Positions 31,801 through 39,087 of a stretch of 45,999 bases of DNA are shown here, piece by piece. How positions within the stretch are numbered: the first letter of the stretch is position 1; each line of letters starts with the position of its first letter. The notes below the pieces were generated by a model. It was given only the letters and a program-made list of their open reading frames with translations. It was not told the origin of the DNA and searched no databases. The stretch comes from Flavonifractor sp. An92. Its GTDB lineage: Bacteria; Bacillota; Clostridia; Oscillospirales; Oscillospiraceae. Both the position numbers and the translations under genes were made by a program. Location: NCBI RefSeq assembly GCF_002159175.1, contig NZ_NFGZ01000024.1, positions 1-45,999 on the forward strand. Reading direction: 5' to 3'.

Positions 31801-33308
31801 CCGGTTTCCTCGTGGATGTCAGGCTCTGGTTCCTCCTCATCCAGCAGCGGCACACCGCCCACATCCCGCCGGAAAGCGTGGAAGTGGGCATAGGGCAGGC
31901 CGCTTTCTTCCAAGAACGCCTGCGCCGCTGTCAGTACAGCGGGCAGATCCCAGGCAATGAAATCCAGATACCCGCAATACAGGCCAGTGGCCCCGCCCAG
32001 GAAGGTCACGGCTTCCGCTCCTGCATCCCGCAGGATGGCATCCCGCAGGTCATCCCGGAAGTCCAGAATGGCTTTGCTCCGCTCCTCGCCAGTAAAGCCT
32101 TCTAATGGGTAGCAGAGGAAACCCACCGCAATGCCGTCCTTGTGGTATTCGTCCACCGCATCACTGCGGGCAGTCAGGTAGTCGTTGATGATTACCGGGA
32201 GACGGCAGGTGCCGGTATAGACATCCAGCCGCCAATCGGCCTCCGGGTCCTCCACCGGTTCCAGTTCATAGGTAAGGTAGCTGTTTTCCAGGTAGTCACT
32301 GCCGTCCCGCCAGAGGGAGAGTCCCATGCTTTGCAGCAGTTCCGGCAGCTGGGAAAGGAGCATAGCTGGTTCCTCTTTCGGCTGAGCATAAACATCGAAC
32401 CCGGCGACAAAGGCGATAGCGGAAACTTCTCCGATGGTTTGATCCACCAGCATGGACAGCGCCCACCAGACCCGGTCCGTATCCTCTTTCAAAAGCGGCG
32501 TCAGCTTTTCGCAGCAAAGGACCAGACTTACCCGCTGATCCTCTGTTTCCTCTGCCCACATCTGCACATCCTCGGCCCGAACTTTGATGTCTCCAGCCCG
32601 CAGTTCGAACCCCTCACAGGGCTGGCGGCCTACCCAGATATTCCAATGCTCCAGCACCGATTCTGGGGCCTGCTTCTGGAAGTACACCAACGGGAACAAG
32701 CGGGAGCGAAGGCCCTCCGGACTGAGGATCAGTTCATACTTTTCACCATTGAAGCCCAGCTCAAAGGAAGTATCACGCAGGGCAGTCTTGAGTGCGTTAC
32801 CGCACTTTTCAATCAGTTCCTCGCCGCGCTGGTGCGTTTTGTCTGTGTCCATGAGTTGACGCAGTGTCCCCTCGATTTGAGTAAAGGCTGCCCACGATTC
32901 CCGCGTCCTTTCCCGGAAGTTCTTTTCAAACCGGGGCAGGGTCAAACGGCGGCGGCAATCGTCTATGTACTCCTGGGTATCTTTGTCTCCTGGGCGAGCT
33001 TTCAGGGCCCTTTCAAAGTAACGCAGGGCGGGGCCTTCCTCATCCAGGTAATAATAAGCGGAAGCGATCCGATAATTCCAGCAGTGATCTTCGGCAAAAT
33101 GCTCCTCATGGGGAGCCAGAAGCTCCAGAGCCTTTTCATACAGCGCCCGGCCTGCCTCTCCGATTTCTGCAATGGCGATGTATGCCTTGGCCAGTTCGCT
33201 GTCCAGTTCCGGGGTGCGCTCCCCGGCGGGGATAGCCTCCAGCGCATCAATCACCTTCTGAATTTCATTCTGTTCAAACCATTGCTGGCATTGTTTCAAT
33301 AAATCCAT
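28872..33308 (-). CDS. Giant multi-domain immunity protein: TPR - SUFU - DUF4253
   Basis: A 1478-aa protein, last gene of the cluster. Regions: TPR-like helices (about 1-110), an unassigned alpha/beta part (about 110-550), a second TPR block (about 553-660, with ALEYAERGAQEEPDYPWIWL), an unassigned link, a suppressor-of-fused (SUFU) domain (about 846-1030, with DIHVDICVVPPSEARDYYTL and WLGFGHTMD), a domain with DDAAWHLESI and YLRWCMEHDL (about 1055-1200, possibly an immunity-type DUF), and a DUF4253-like C-terminus (about 1330-1478, with FCPDVV and a final WYFWWD). SUFU is a known immunity domain of polymorphic toxin systems. The start at 33308 follows GGAGG at 33316-33320. No signal or membrane segments; cytoplasmic. 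Confidence 0.8.
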   Translation of the reverse strand: MDLLKQCQQWFEQNEIQKVIDALEAIPAGERTPELDSELAKAYIAIAEIGEAGRALYEKALELLAPHEEHFAEDHCWNYRIASAYYYLDEEGPALRYFERALKARPGDKDTQEYIDDCRRRLTLPRFEKNFRERTRESWAAFTQIEGTLRQLMDTDKTHQRGEELIEKCGNALKTALRDTSFELGFNGEKYELILSPEGLRSRLFPLVYFQKQAPESVLEHWNIWVGRQPCEGFELRAGDIKVRAEDVQMWAEETEDQRVSLVLCCEKLTPLLKEDTDRVWWALSMLVDQTIGEVSAIAFVAGFDVYAQPKEEPAMLLSQLPELLQSMGLSLWRDGSDYLENSYLTYELEPVEDPEADWRLDVYTGTCRLPVIINDYLTARSDAVDEYHKDGIAVGFLCYPLEGFTGEERSKAILDFRDDLRDAILRDAGAEAVTFLGGATGLYCGYLDFIAWDLPAVLTAAQAFLEESGLPYAHFHAFRRDVGGVPLLDEEEPEPDIHEETGSLLSKEDIETLESFDEGVSGYFGKMLHWLEDFIKNGVEEGRFSEKQAHQDLQIALWYSFACNNLDDYIHYYQAAEWMKDSEKNAAGCATWYYRYSVALMYCGRLEEALEYAERGAQEEPDYPWIWLQVGKLRAHFGDQAGALDAVKQGLKLEPGDYEFLTLQEEIKAGATLEQMEYHWINPDADQLLQQGQGQDVDDKQRALACIRVDEAGLAEFYELFRPERYGYEKNSPCCEFQYPVKEHLVELSFRMNEAGLSKMGTDWLRQLKERLDSGEWLTHTPEGEAEGILAAVLVDQTRRIGLVYQQPGEDQYFQIFLNPDGTKADAIWSSTDSRGPEVYTEDEMSAIEQHIKNTFGEFENVFHELVSPDIHVDICVVPPSEARDYYTLVTMGMGAHRMNVPEELAEYKLERAELAIALPKDWKLDEESLKDERWYWPIGLLKVLARLPISGDTWLGFGHTMDKQSPFAENTTLCGALLVGPQDVVWNGGEVCTLPSGEEVNFYQVIPLYRNELKYKLEHDADALLEKMAGISFVVNPIRQNAITRGTLAEEEFTGDMDDAAWHLESIQEKGLPVDEINAYNHMAIYLRWCMEHDLMSVEFMERYWEQVQPLMADLSRADLRSFIRDQLNGQLFGALFNKEGAAFAGYYYGEGDSPYFPSDIDNYALEYFGSEQYYSDQFQEEAYLFIPFDEDYYQAMAKVIDKRFANWQGQDFDEATLEPSELAKAMMKYLNCECTYFPAMTDDDPIMSAYNYAKRESVKEGFVPVLIKADDEILWECLIMNSDPDSDGEDDYTFDPDKVAKYRKKMLAAPLKDGKTVLQEMIGQCKEEAEDDDMDWDEDILGEMVGGYDNRRFSSYWNSDSKMTYPLILAKIPVKNPWEVFAYLPFGGWNECPNTPKLMAVAKYWFEQHGAVPAAMTHDELEFTLPAPVPEEKAMGTAVEQYGFCPDVVDQEEDPTVGNLADVLRQSTVWYFWWD

Positions 33309-33324
33309 ATCATGACCTCCTCGT

Positions 33325-33561
33325 TTACGGTTGAGTTTCCAGATAGAATCCCCACACGCAGTTGGAGAACTCTCCGGCGGCAAAGCGGTGGATTTTCCCG
33401 TTGATCTCCACCTCATAGACATGAAACACCTTTTCCGTGCCGTAATGGGGATCGATGACCGCCGCTGTTTCCCGGCAGTCGCGCCAGCGGTACTGAAAGA
33501 TATTTACACCAAATAACTCACACTGCCCATCCAAACCGGATGTTTCAAATTCCCATGTCAT
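33325..33561 (-). CDS. 78-aa protein of unknown function in the immunity cluster
   Basis: A small beta-rich protein: MTWEFETSGLDGQCELFGVN, then QYRWRDCRETAAV, VFHVYEVEINGKIHRFAAGE and a C-terminal VWGFYLE. No family is recognised. GAGGG lies upstream of the ATG, and the stop is 16 nt before the start of the giant SUFU protein, so they are cotranscribed and possibly coupled. It could be a single-domain immunity protein; no evidence beyond context. Confidence 0.6.
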   Translation of the reverse strand: MTWEFETSGLDGQCELFGVNIFQYRWRDCRETAAVIDPHYGTEKVFHVYEVEINGKIHRFAAGEFSNCVWGFYLETQP

Positions 33562-33571
33562 TTCGTATCCC

Positions 33572-34531
33572 TCACAATCCCGCGCGCTGCCAGCCGTCCA
33601 GCCGCTCCTGCACGGCGTCGATCTTCCAGCCCTTGCCCACCCGCTTCATGAGGAAGCGGCGGTCAAAGCCGGTGTTTTTCTCTCTGGTGTAGATGTAGAG
33701 CTTGTTCTTGGTGATCTGCTCCGCATCCAGGAATTCTTCCCCGTTGTAGGTGCCCTGGGCACTGTAGGAGAGGCCCAGGGGCCGGTAGCCCGGACGGGGC
33801 TTTTCACTCACATACTTCTCCCAGATCGCCAGCAGGCGGGGCACAGCCTCGGCATCCTCAAACCCGGCCTGCTCCATATACTGCTCCCATTCCGTCATCT
33901 CGGCAAAGAAAGCGGACAACACCCTGCGGCATTCCTCCGCCGCCTGCTCGTCCAGCTGGGCGGGTGTCTTGGCCTTTTCCCGCTGGAGCTGGGAGAAGTG
34001 TTCCATCTGCTCCTGGGTGAACTGCACATGGGCCACCGGCTTGATGTAGTTGTTGCCTGCGATGGCCAGCAGGCCCTCGTAGGTAACGGCGGTGTGGTCG
34101 ATCTGGATGTGGGAGAGCTTGGGGATGGAGGCCGCCTGGAGCAAACCGGCATCGTCCAGCCTGGTGCGGTTGAGGGTCAGAAGGTCCAGTTTGCAGCTTT
34201 GCAGAGCGGACAGGCCGCTGCCGTTGATCCCGGCGTTACCGTCCAGCAGCAGATAGCGCAGCCTGGGCATGGCGGAAAAGACGGGGAAGCAGGCGTCAGT
34301 GAGCGCCCCGTCCTCCACGCCGAAGTTGGCCATGCTTTTATGTCCGGCAAAGGGGGCGAGCAGTTCATCCGTCACCGGACAGCCTTTCACATGGAAGCCC
34401 ACCAGGGTGTAGCTGGCCAGCCGCTCCATGAGTTCCATGGTCAGCTCCGGGACTTCAAATTGTTTCTCTCTGTCTAAGGCCAGGACACCGTTTTCCCAAT
34501 CCGCTGTCCGCGCCCGTTTCGGCCATTCCAT
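33572..34531 (-). CDS. Leucine-rich-repeat protein with NTF2-like immunity domain
   Basis: A 319-aa protein. Residues about 25-180 carry irregular LRRs (MPRLRYLLLDGNAGINGSGL, then LDLLTLNRTRLDDAGLL and LSHIQIDHTAVTYEGLLAIA). From about 205 to the end the sequence fits an NTF2-fold immunity domain: ECRRVLSAFFAEMTEWEQYM, LGLSYSAQGTYNGEEF, and RRFLMKRVGKGWKIDAVQ. This resembles the NTF2-immunity families of polymorphic toxin systems. The start at 34531 is set by AAGGAGG; the frame is open to 34558. The gap to the next gene is 10 nt. Confidence 0.72.
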   Translation of the reverse strand: MEWPKRARTADWENGVLALDREKQFEVPELTMELMERLASYTLVGFHVKGCPVTDELLAPFAGHKSMANFGVEDGALTDACFPVFSAMPRLRYLLLDGNAGINGSGLSALQSCKLDLLTLNRTRLDDAGLLQAASIPKLSHIQIDHTAVTYEGLLAIAGNNYIKPVAHVQFTQEQMEHFSQLQREKAKTPAQLDEQAAEECRRVLSAFFAEMTEWEQYMEQAGFEDAEAVPRLLAIWEKYVSEKPRPGYRPLGLSYSAQGTYNGEEFLDAEQITKNKLYIYTREKNTGFDRRFLMKRVGKGWKIDAVQERLDGWQRAGL

Positions 34532-34588
34532 AGCTTTCCTCCTTACTCCTGTGCTCAATCTGTTACCATTTCATGGGGAAATCTCTTT

Positions 34589-34837
34589 TCAAATATCCCA
34601 GTCTATGAAATCTTCACGGTTCAATACAAAGTGCTGATACAGGCACTTCAAATTTTCCTGTTCCTCCCGTGAGAGCTTCGCCCCGTTTTCATACCGCAAA
34701 GTGTCGGCATACAGGATAAAACCATCCACTTTTCCTGATGAAGCCCGAAACTCACCGTTTCCAATGATGGCAGCATCGCCACATACAAATGTAACCGAAG
34801 AAGAAGTGGTATGGATTTTCATAATTGCTTTGATCAT
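34589..34837 (-). CDS. 82-aa protein, possible small immunity protein
   Basis: A small beta-rich protein: MIKAIMKIHTTSSSVTFVCG, a DGFILYADTLRYENG strand and a C-terminal helix (LSREEQENLKCLYQHFVL). Layout and length resemble Imm74-like immunity proteins, but the similarity is weak and from memory. GGGAGGAA precedes the ATG. A 102-nt gap separates it from the next gene upstream; no promoter could be supported there. Confidence 0.5.
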   Translation of the reverse strand: MIKAIMKIHTTSSSVTFVCGDAAIIGNGEFRASSGKVDGFILYADTLRYENGAKLSREEQENLKCLYQHFVLNREDFIDWDI

Positions 34838-34939
34838 GACTTCCTCCCAAAATCACATCATTGTGTACTTTGCTCATTTGGATTGTCTTTATCGGGCTCC
34901 AATGCCGATGAATCGCACCTGCACAACGCAGCTTCGACC

Positions 34940-35677
34940 TTACAGATTGCGGATATATGCTTGATCTTCCAGAAACTTTTCCAACGAAATCTGCTGTTTT
35001 TCGTACATCAATCCCCAGCGGTCAAGAGAGTTTTCCAGCGGGGCGGTTCCGGTATCAAGACCGGAATAGATCAAGAGCGGCAGTTCTTTCAGCCTGTCTT
35101 TTGTCTGCTGAAAGCTGCTGTCGCCAAAATGCTGTTTTAGAAACACCAGAGCCTTTTTGGTGTCGGAAATCCCGGTTACAATCAGGCGGATGTAGTGATA
35201 GGGATATGCTGTTTCATATTCCTGCGTTTTGGGTACATCCAAAACGCTTTCGAGAAAATCTTCCAAACAATCAAAGGCAGGCTGAAAGTCCCAAGTTCCG
35301 GCGCCATGTTCTGCCCAGAACACGGCTGTATCGTTCCGTCGCAGGTCCAGGCAGTATGGATCACCAGCATCAGACGCAATCACCACAAGATGCTCGTCCC
35401 AATCTTTAATTACCTTTTGTTCCACAGGATTATAGGCGTATCCCTCCTGGCCCTTCACAAGGGTATCCAGTCCCCACAGTTCCAGGGCCTCATAGGTATC
35501 ATTGCTCCACACGGTTCGCAGTCCACAGCAGCGCTCCAACAGCATCCAATAGTCTGCCGGAAGTTCCCAGCGTCTGCGGATCTGGCTCTTATACTGCTCG
35601 GACACGGCTTGCTCCATCGCAGGTATATCAATTTGCCTTAATAGCTCGTCCAATAATTGCTCCAATCGGCTTTTCAT
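34940..35677 (-). CDS. SMI1/KNR4 (SUKH) family immunity protein
   Basis: A 245-aa protein. The SUKH fold is recognisable in residues about 5-150: RRRWELPADYWMLLERCCGL, the EALELWGLDTL strand, HLVVIASDAGDPYCLDL, and GTWDFQPAFDCLEDFLESVL. SUKH is the most widespread immunity superfamily of bacterial toxin systems and works by binding toxin. The C-terminal part (about 155-245) is an extra domain that is not recognised. The start at 35677 follows GAGGTG; the upstream gene ends 5 nt before. Confidence 0.8.
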   Translation of the reverse strand: MKSRLEQLLDELLRQIDIPAMEQAVSEQYKSQIRRRWELPADYWMLLERCCGLRTVWSNDTYEALELWGLDTLVKGQEGYAYNPVEQKVIKDWDEHLVVIASDAGDPYCLDLRRNDTAVFWAEHGAGTWDFQPAFDCLEDFLESVLDVPKTQEYETAYPYHYIRLIVTGISDTKKALVFLKQHFGDSSFQQTKDRLKELPLLIYSGLDTGTAPLENSLDRWGLMYEKQQISLEKFLEDQAYIRNL

Positions 35678-35682
35678 CAATA

Positions 35683-36687
35683 TCACCTCTCATTTTCGGG
35701 TGATACTATTCTCCACCCGGAGGTCTGCACCCGGATCACAGGACGGAAAAAGTCAAAGTCATTGTGGATCTCATTATCCTCCCGAATCTCCGGTTTACAG
35801 TGAGGGGAACAGGGCAAATATCCAAGCAAAGGTCCCATGCCACCGCAGATATTGCAGCCGCCGTCGCCGCCGCATGTGGTCAATGTTTTCCCGTCTACCA
35901 GCTCCCGCTGATAAGGGTCGTAGGCAATAGACAGGCCAAAGAAGTTGGGCTGCTCCATGTCGTATGGCTTGCCCTGATCCTCCGGGCCTTCAAAATGGTG
36001 CAGTTTCATCTTGCGGTCCAGCCCATCGCCCCAGGGAAACAGGGTGCGGCATCCGCCTCCGCACAGATAGGCCCACTCATCCGGCGTGGGAAGGCTGGCT
36101 GCCAGCTCCCACAACAGGGACCGCTGAAACTCTGGGTAGGTCATTGGATGGCACAGCCACGCCCGCCAGCTATCCCCACTGCGTTCAAAGCGGACCGTTT
36201 GGTGTATCTCAAAGCTCTGGCCGCTCCGGCCCGCCCACTTCTGTAAGCTCTCCAGCCAGTCAGGGTGGGCGGTGATGCGTGGGTCGTTCATGGGTACGCT
36301 TTCCCAGCCGATCTCCTCCAGTTTTCTGCCCACAAACATGGGGCCGATGGTCACCTGGCGTACCGGGGCCATGCCCTGCCGGAGAAATTCCTCCGCAGTG
36401 CCCTCATATTCGATTTCCGCAAACATATCCGCCAGTTCCTCTTGGTTGGCCTTGTCCATCCCTTGAACAAAGCCCTCCCAACCAAGAATCACGGTATCGC
36501 CCGGGACAAAGACAAACTCCCTGCCTCCTTTTTCAAATAGGCCGGTGGTGCAGCTTTGTCCCCAGCGGGAAAAGGCGTATAGTTCCTTGAATGTCAAATG
36601 ATAACGAGTCGCCAATGTCTGCATCAACCAGAGCTTATCGGACAGTTTCAATGTATCAAATTGTGGGCGAAATAGTTTTTCGTTCAT
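35683..36687 (-). CDS. Formylglycine-enzyme-like (FGE/SUMF fold) protein with Cys-rich end
   Basis: A 334-aa protein. The segment SLPTPDEWAYLCGGG followed by TLFPWGDGLD matches the 'LPTEAEWEYAARGG...YPWG' signature of the FGE-sulfatase/C-type-lectin-like fold, and FFRPVIRV near the end suits its 'GFRPV' strand. Between them is an unusual run rich in Cys and Gly (TTCGGDGGCNICGG, then LPCSPHC), possibly a metal site. The N-terminal half is helical and unrecognised. The start at 36687 is better spaced from AGAGGGA than the ATG at 36693. Function in the island is unknown; it need not be an enzyme. Confidence 0.6.
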   Translation of the reverse strand: MNEKLFRPQFDTLKLSDKLWLMQTLATRYHLTFKELYAFSRWGQSCTTGLFEKGGREFVFVPGDTVILGWEGFVQGMDKANQEELADMFAEIEYEGTAEEFLRQGMAPVRQVTIGPMFVGRKLEEIGWESVPMNDPRITAHPDWLESLQKWAGRSGQSFEIHQTVRFERSGDSWRAWLCHPMTYPEFQRSLLWELAASLPTPDEWAYLCGGGCRTLFPWGDGLDRKMKLHHFEGPEDQGKPYDMEQPNFFGLSIAYDPYQRELVDGKTLTTCGGDGGCNICGGMGPLLGYLPCSPHCKPEIREDNEIHNDFDFFRPVIRVQTSGWRIVSPENER

Positions 36688-36728
36688 AGCCATTCCCTCT
36701 TTCTGATTCAGGGCGATCCTGTCTCAAA

Positions 36729-37109
36729 TTAAAAAAGCAGTTCACCGAAAAACAGTCTGAGAACCACGGCAGATAATGATTCAAGCTGTGGCTTGCTGAG
36801 AGGAGTGTAGTGAAGGACGATTTCTCCATACAACTCCGTGTTGATGTGGTGTTCTTCCAGATACCGCAGAACCTTTCGGTTGTTCCGCACGATATTTAGA
36901 CGAAACCTGGTGTTATCAAGGGCATATTCAAAACAGTCCGGGTCAATCAACTGACCATTGGCTGGATCATTCATTTCCAAGCGGAGTGCTTCCGCGCCGG
37001 TCTTGCGGGAGAGTGTAAAGTAGCCATCCTCCAGTTCAAAGGACAGGCAGGACAGTCCTTCCTCATTGTCCAGCTCCCAAGTCATTCTTTTTGCAAATAA
37101 TTCCATCAT
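36729..37109 (-). CDS. 126-aa protein of unknown function
   Basis: A small alpha/beta protein: RMTWELDNEEGLSCLSFELE, FTLSRKTGAEALRLEM, a middle with RLNIVRNNRKVLRYLEEH, and a hydrophobic end (SLSAVVLRLFFGELLF). No family is recognised. Two adjacent ATG codons at 37109 and 37106 follow TGAGGT. It starts 6 nt after the NADAR gene ends, so the two are coupled, which could mean it acts with the NADAR protein. Confidence 0.55.
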   Translation of the reverse strand: MMELFAKRMTWELDNEEGLSCLSFELEDGYFTLSRKTGAEALRLEMNDPANGQLIDPDCFEYALDNTRFRLNIVRNNRKVLRYLEEHHINTELYGEIVLHYTPLSKPQLESLSAVVLRLFFGELLF

Positions 37110-37115
37110 TTTACC

Positions 37116-37976
37116 TCAGACTGCGTTCCAGTCGCACAACATTTCATTCTGCGTGACCCGGCGCAGTTCGTCCCGTACCTCCATTAGAGCAAAACCCAGC
37201 AGGTTTTGCCCCCGCCACTTCATCGGGTCCTGCGCCTCGGGGGAGCTGGCTGCGAGACGAATACCCCAGATGTTATCATAGGGACTGGCCTCCGCCAGCA
37301 TATTATCTCCGGTGGAGAGAAGAAATTCGCGCAGGTCGCGGTTCTGGCTGAATTTGCACCAGTTGCCATTCAATACAATGGCGTATTTGAACTTGTCCCA
37401 TACCTTCTGGTCAAACCCCCGCACCTTGCGGCCCAGGGCCTTGATCTGTTTCGGGTCGCTGCATTTCAAAATTTGCTCCCGAATCTCCTGATCGCCGAAC
37501 AGTTCCGCCTTGCCTGCCATCATATACTGCTCCATACAAAGATAGGTATTGGCAACGGACCAGAAATCCTCCATCCACCACTGGCTGAGACAGCTTTTTG
37601 TCAGCTGGCCGTCCTCGGCAGGCTGATGGCCCCAGAACAGACACAGTTCCCGCTTTCTCCCCATGGAAAATTCCTGCTGGAGCCACTGGCGAGTGTACTT
37701 AGGGCTTCCTTCTGGCTGCCACGCATTCACCCAGAAGTCCCCATGTTCCAGCACTTCGCTGCTATCTTCGTCATCCCACCAGCCCTTCCAGGTCACCGGC
37801 TCGGGAAAGAGGGTGCGGTATTCTGTCCGCTCATCCGGGGAGAGGGTGTCCAGCCAATCGCCAAATCGGTATATGTAATCCTCCCCATAGCCCATGCGCC
37901 AGCCAATAGAGTATCTCTCGATCTCCCGGTGGACCAGCCAAGGGGGAGGCATTATTTTCTTTTCCTGTAATGCCAT
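37116..37976 (-). CDS. NADAR-family ADP-ribosyl glycosidase
   Basis: A 286-aa protein. Residues about 110-275 are a NADAR (YbiA/DUF1768) domain: FWGHQP, CLSQWWMEDF, EQYMMAGKAELF, KFSQNRDLREFLLSTGD, LAEASPYDNIWGI and GQNLLGFALMEVRDEL. NADAR proteins cleave N-glycosidic bonds of ADP-ribosylated compounds, and some act as antitoxins by removing ADP-ribose from guanine in DNA. The N-terminal 100 residues (IERYSIGWRMGYGEDYIYRF) are an extra domain. GAGGG lies upstream of the ATG. In this island it could protect against ADP-ribosyltransferase toxins; inferred from family and context. Confidence 0.85.
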   Translation of the reverse strand: MALQEKKIMPPPWLVHREIERYSIGWRMGYGEDYIYRFGDWLDTLSPDERTEYRTLFPEPVTWKGWWDDEDSSEVLEHGDFWVNAWQPEGSPKYTRQWLQQEFSMGRKRELCLFWGHQPAEDGQLTKSCLSQWWMEDFWSVANTYLCMEQYMMAGKAELFGDQEIREQILKCSDPKQIKALGRKVRGFDQKVWDKFKYAIVLNGNWCKFSQNRDLREFLLSTGDNMLAEASPYDNIWGIRLAASSPEAQDPMKWRGQNLLGFALMEVRDELRRVTQNEMLCDWNAV

Positions 37977-38052
37977 ATCATTTTCCCTCGTCTCACAGCA
38001 ATTAAATTCTTCTTTTCCTACTTTTTTTGAAAAGCATACTCAGCCCCCATAA

Positions 38053-39078
38053 CTACTCCAAGGTCATTTCACAAAGAACCAGCTTGTTTTTCTCATCGCT
38101 GAGAAATGCCCGGTTTCCCCATACATCCAGCACATGGAAGGAAGCGTATCCACGGGGCATGGCAAGGTCGATCAGCACCAAATCTGAAAGGCGCAGCACC
38201 TTTTGTTTACCCTTCCAGTCATCATTCTTAAAAATGGGAGATAGGATCAGGCAAGTCCTGTCACCGGAGAATTTTCCGCGCATCCCGTGTTTTCCGGGCA
38301 GGCGGCTTAAATTATCTTTGCCCCACAGTTTCTTTTTGAATAGTCCGTTTTCCTCCAGTTCCAGATACCAATAGTAGCCCATGAGAGAAAGACCCGCCGG
38401 ATTGATGGTGCTGCTTTCCAAAAAGGCATAAAACTGTCCGTTCTGTTCCAGTATGGAGCCAATCATAGGATAGTTGTAGTGAAAGTCTGCCTGGGCAAAA
38501 TTGCCGCCAGCTCGCTCTACCGCCGCCAAATGGGTCTGTCGGGTTCCTGCTTTGCTGTATACGCAAGAGCCGCTTTCTGCCCAGTGTGCAGTCATGGTTT
38601 CAAAGTCTACCGTCAGGCTGGTAAAACTGTTGGTCGCATCAGCGGAGTTGTCCACTCGGCACACAATAGGGAAAACGCTTTGGCTTCCGGTGACTGCCAC
38701 CGGCTTGGGAATACCCTGGGCACACCAGTTATCCATGGGGATCGGAATCCACTCTCCATCCATCTGCGGCATCCACCAAAGGGATTTACTGGCCGGGCAA
38801 ACCAACAGTATTCCTCTGTCGCATGAGAGCAAGACAGGAACTTCCCAAACATCTTGCTGCTCTTTCGGCTCCGGGCTGGGAATCCACCTGGAAACTTCGC
38901 CTTTGACCCACAAAACGCCGCTGCACTTTTGCACGAGATGATAGGTCCAAAACACAATTTCATCCTCGCTGCGGGCTACCATACCTTTGCATCCAGTCGG
39001 GCTGTATTTGAAGGAAGTTCCCGTCAGTTCAAATTCCTCGAACTCCCAGTTCTTTATCACTTTTAGTTTCGCTTTCAT
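38053..39078 (-). CDS. 341-aa propeller-like protein of unknown function
   Basis: A beta-rich protein with repeated Trp/Tyr-containing strands (IVFWTYHLVQKCSGVLWVKG, LLSCDRGILLVCPASKSLWW, GYYWYLELEENGLFKKKLW, VLDVWGNRAFLSDEKNKLVL). The repeat spacing suggests a beta-propeller, similar to the middle part of the next gene upstream. GAGGTG precedes the ATG. The gap to that gene is only 9 nt, so they are cotranscribed and could form a complex. No catalytic motif seen. Confidence 0.55.
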   Translation of the reverse strand: MKAKLKVIKNWEFEEFELTGTSFKYSPTGCKGMVARSEDEIVFWTYHLVQKCSGVLWVKGEVSRWIPSPEPKEQQDVWEVPVLLSCDRGILLVCPASKSLWWMPQMDGEWIPIPMDNWCAQGIPKPVAVTGSQSVFPIVCRVDNSADATNSFTSLTVDFETMTAHWAESGSCVYSKAGTRQTHLAAVERAGGNFAQADFHYNYPMIGSILEQNGQFYAFLESSTINPAGLSLMGYYWYLELEENGLFKKKLWGKDNLSRLPGKHGMRGKFSGDRTCLILSPIFKNDDWKGKQKVLRLSDLVLIDLAMPRGYASFHVLDVWGNRAFLSDEKNKLVLCEMTLE

Positions 39079-39087
39079 GCTTTCACC

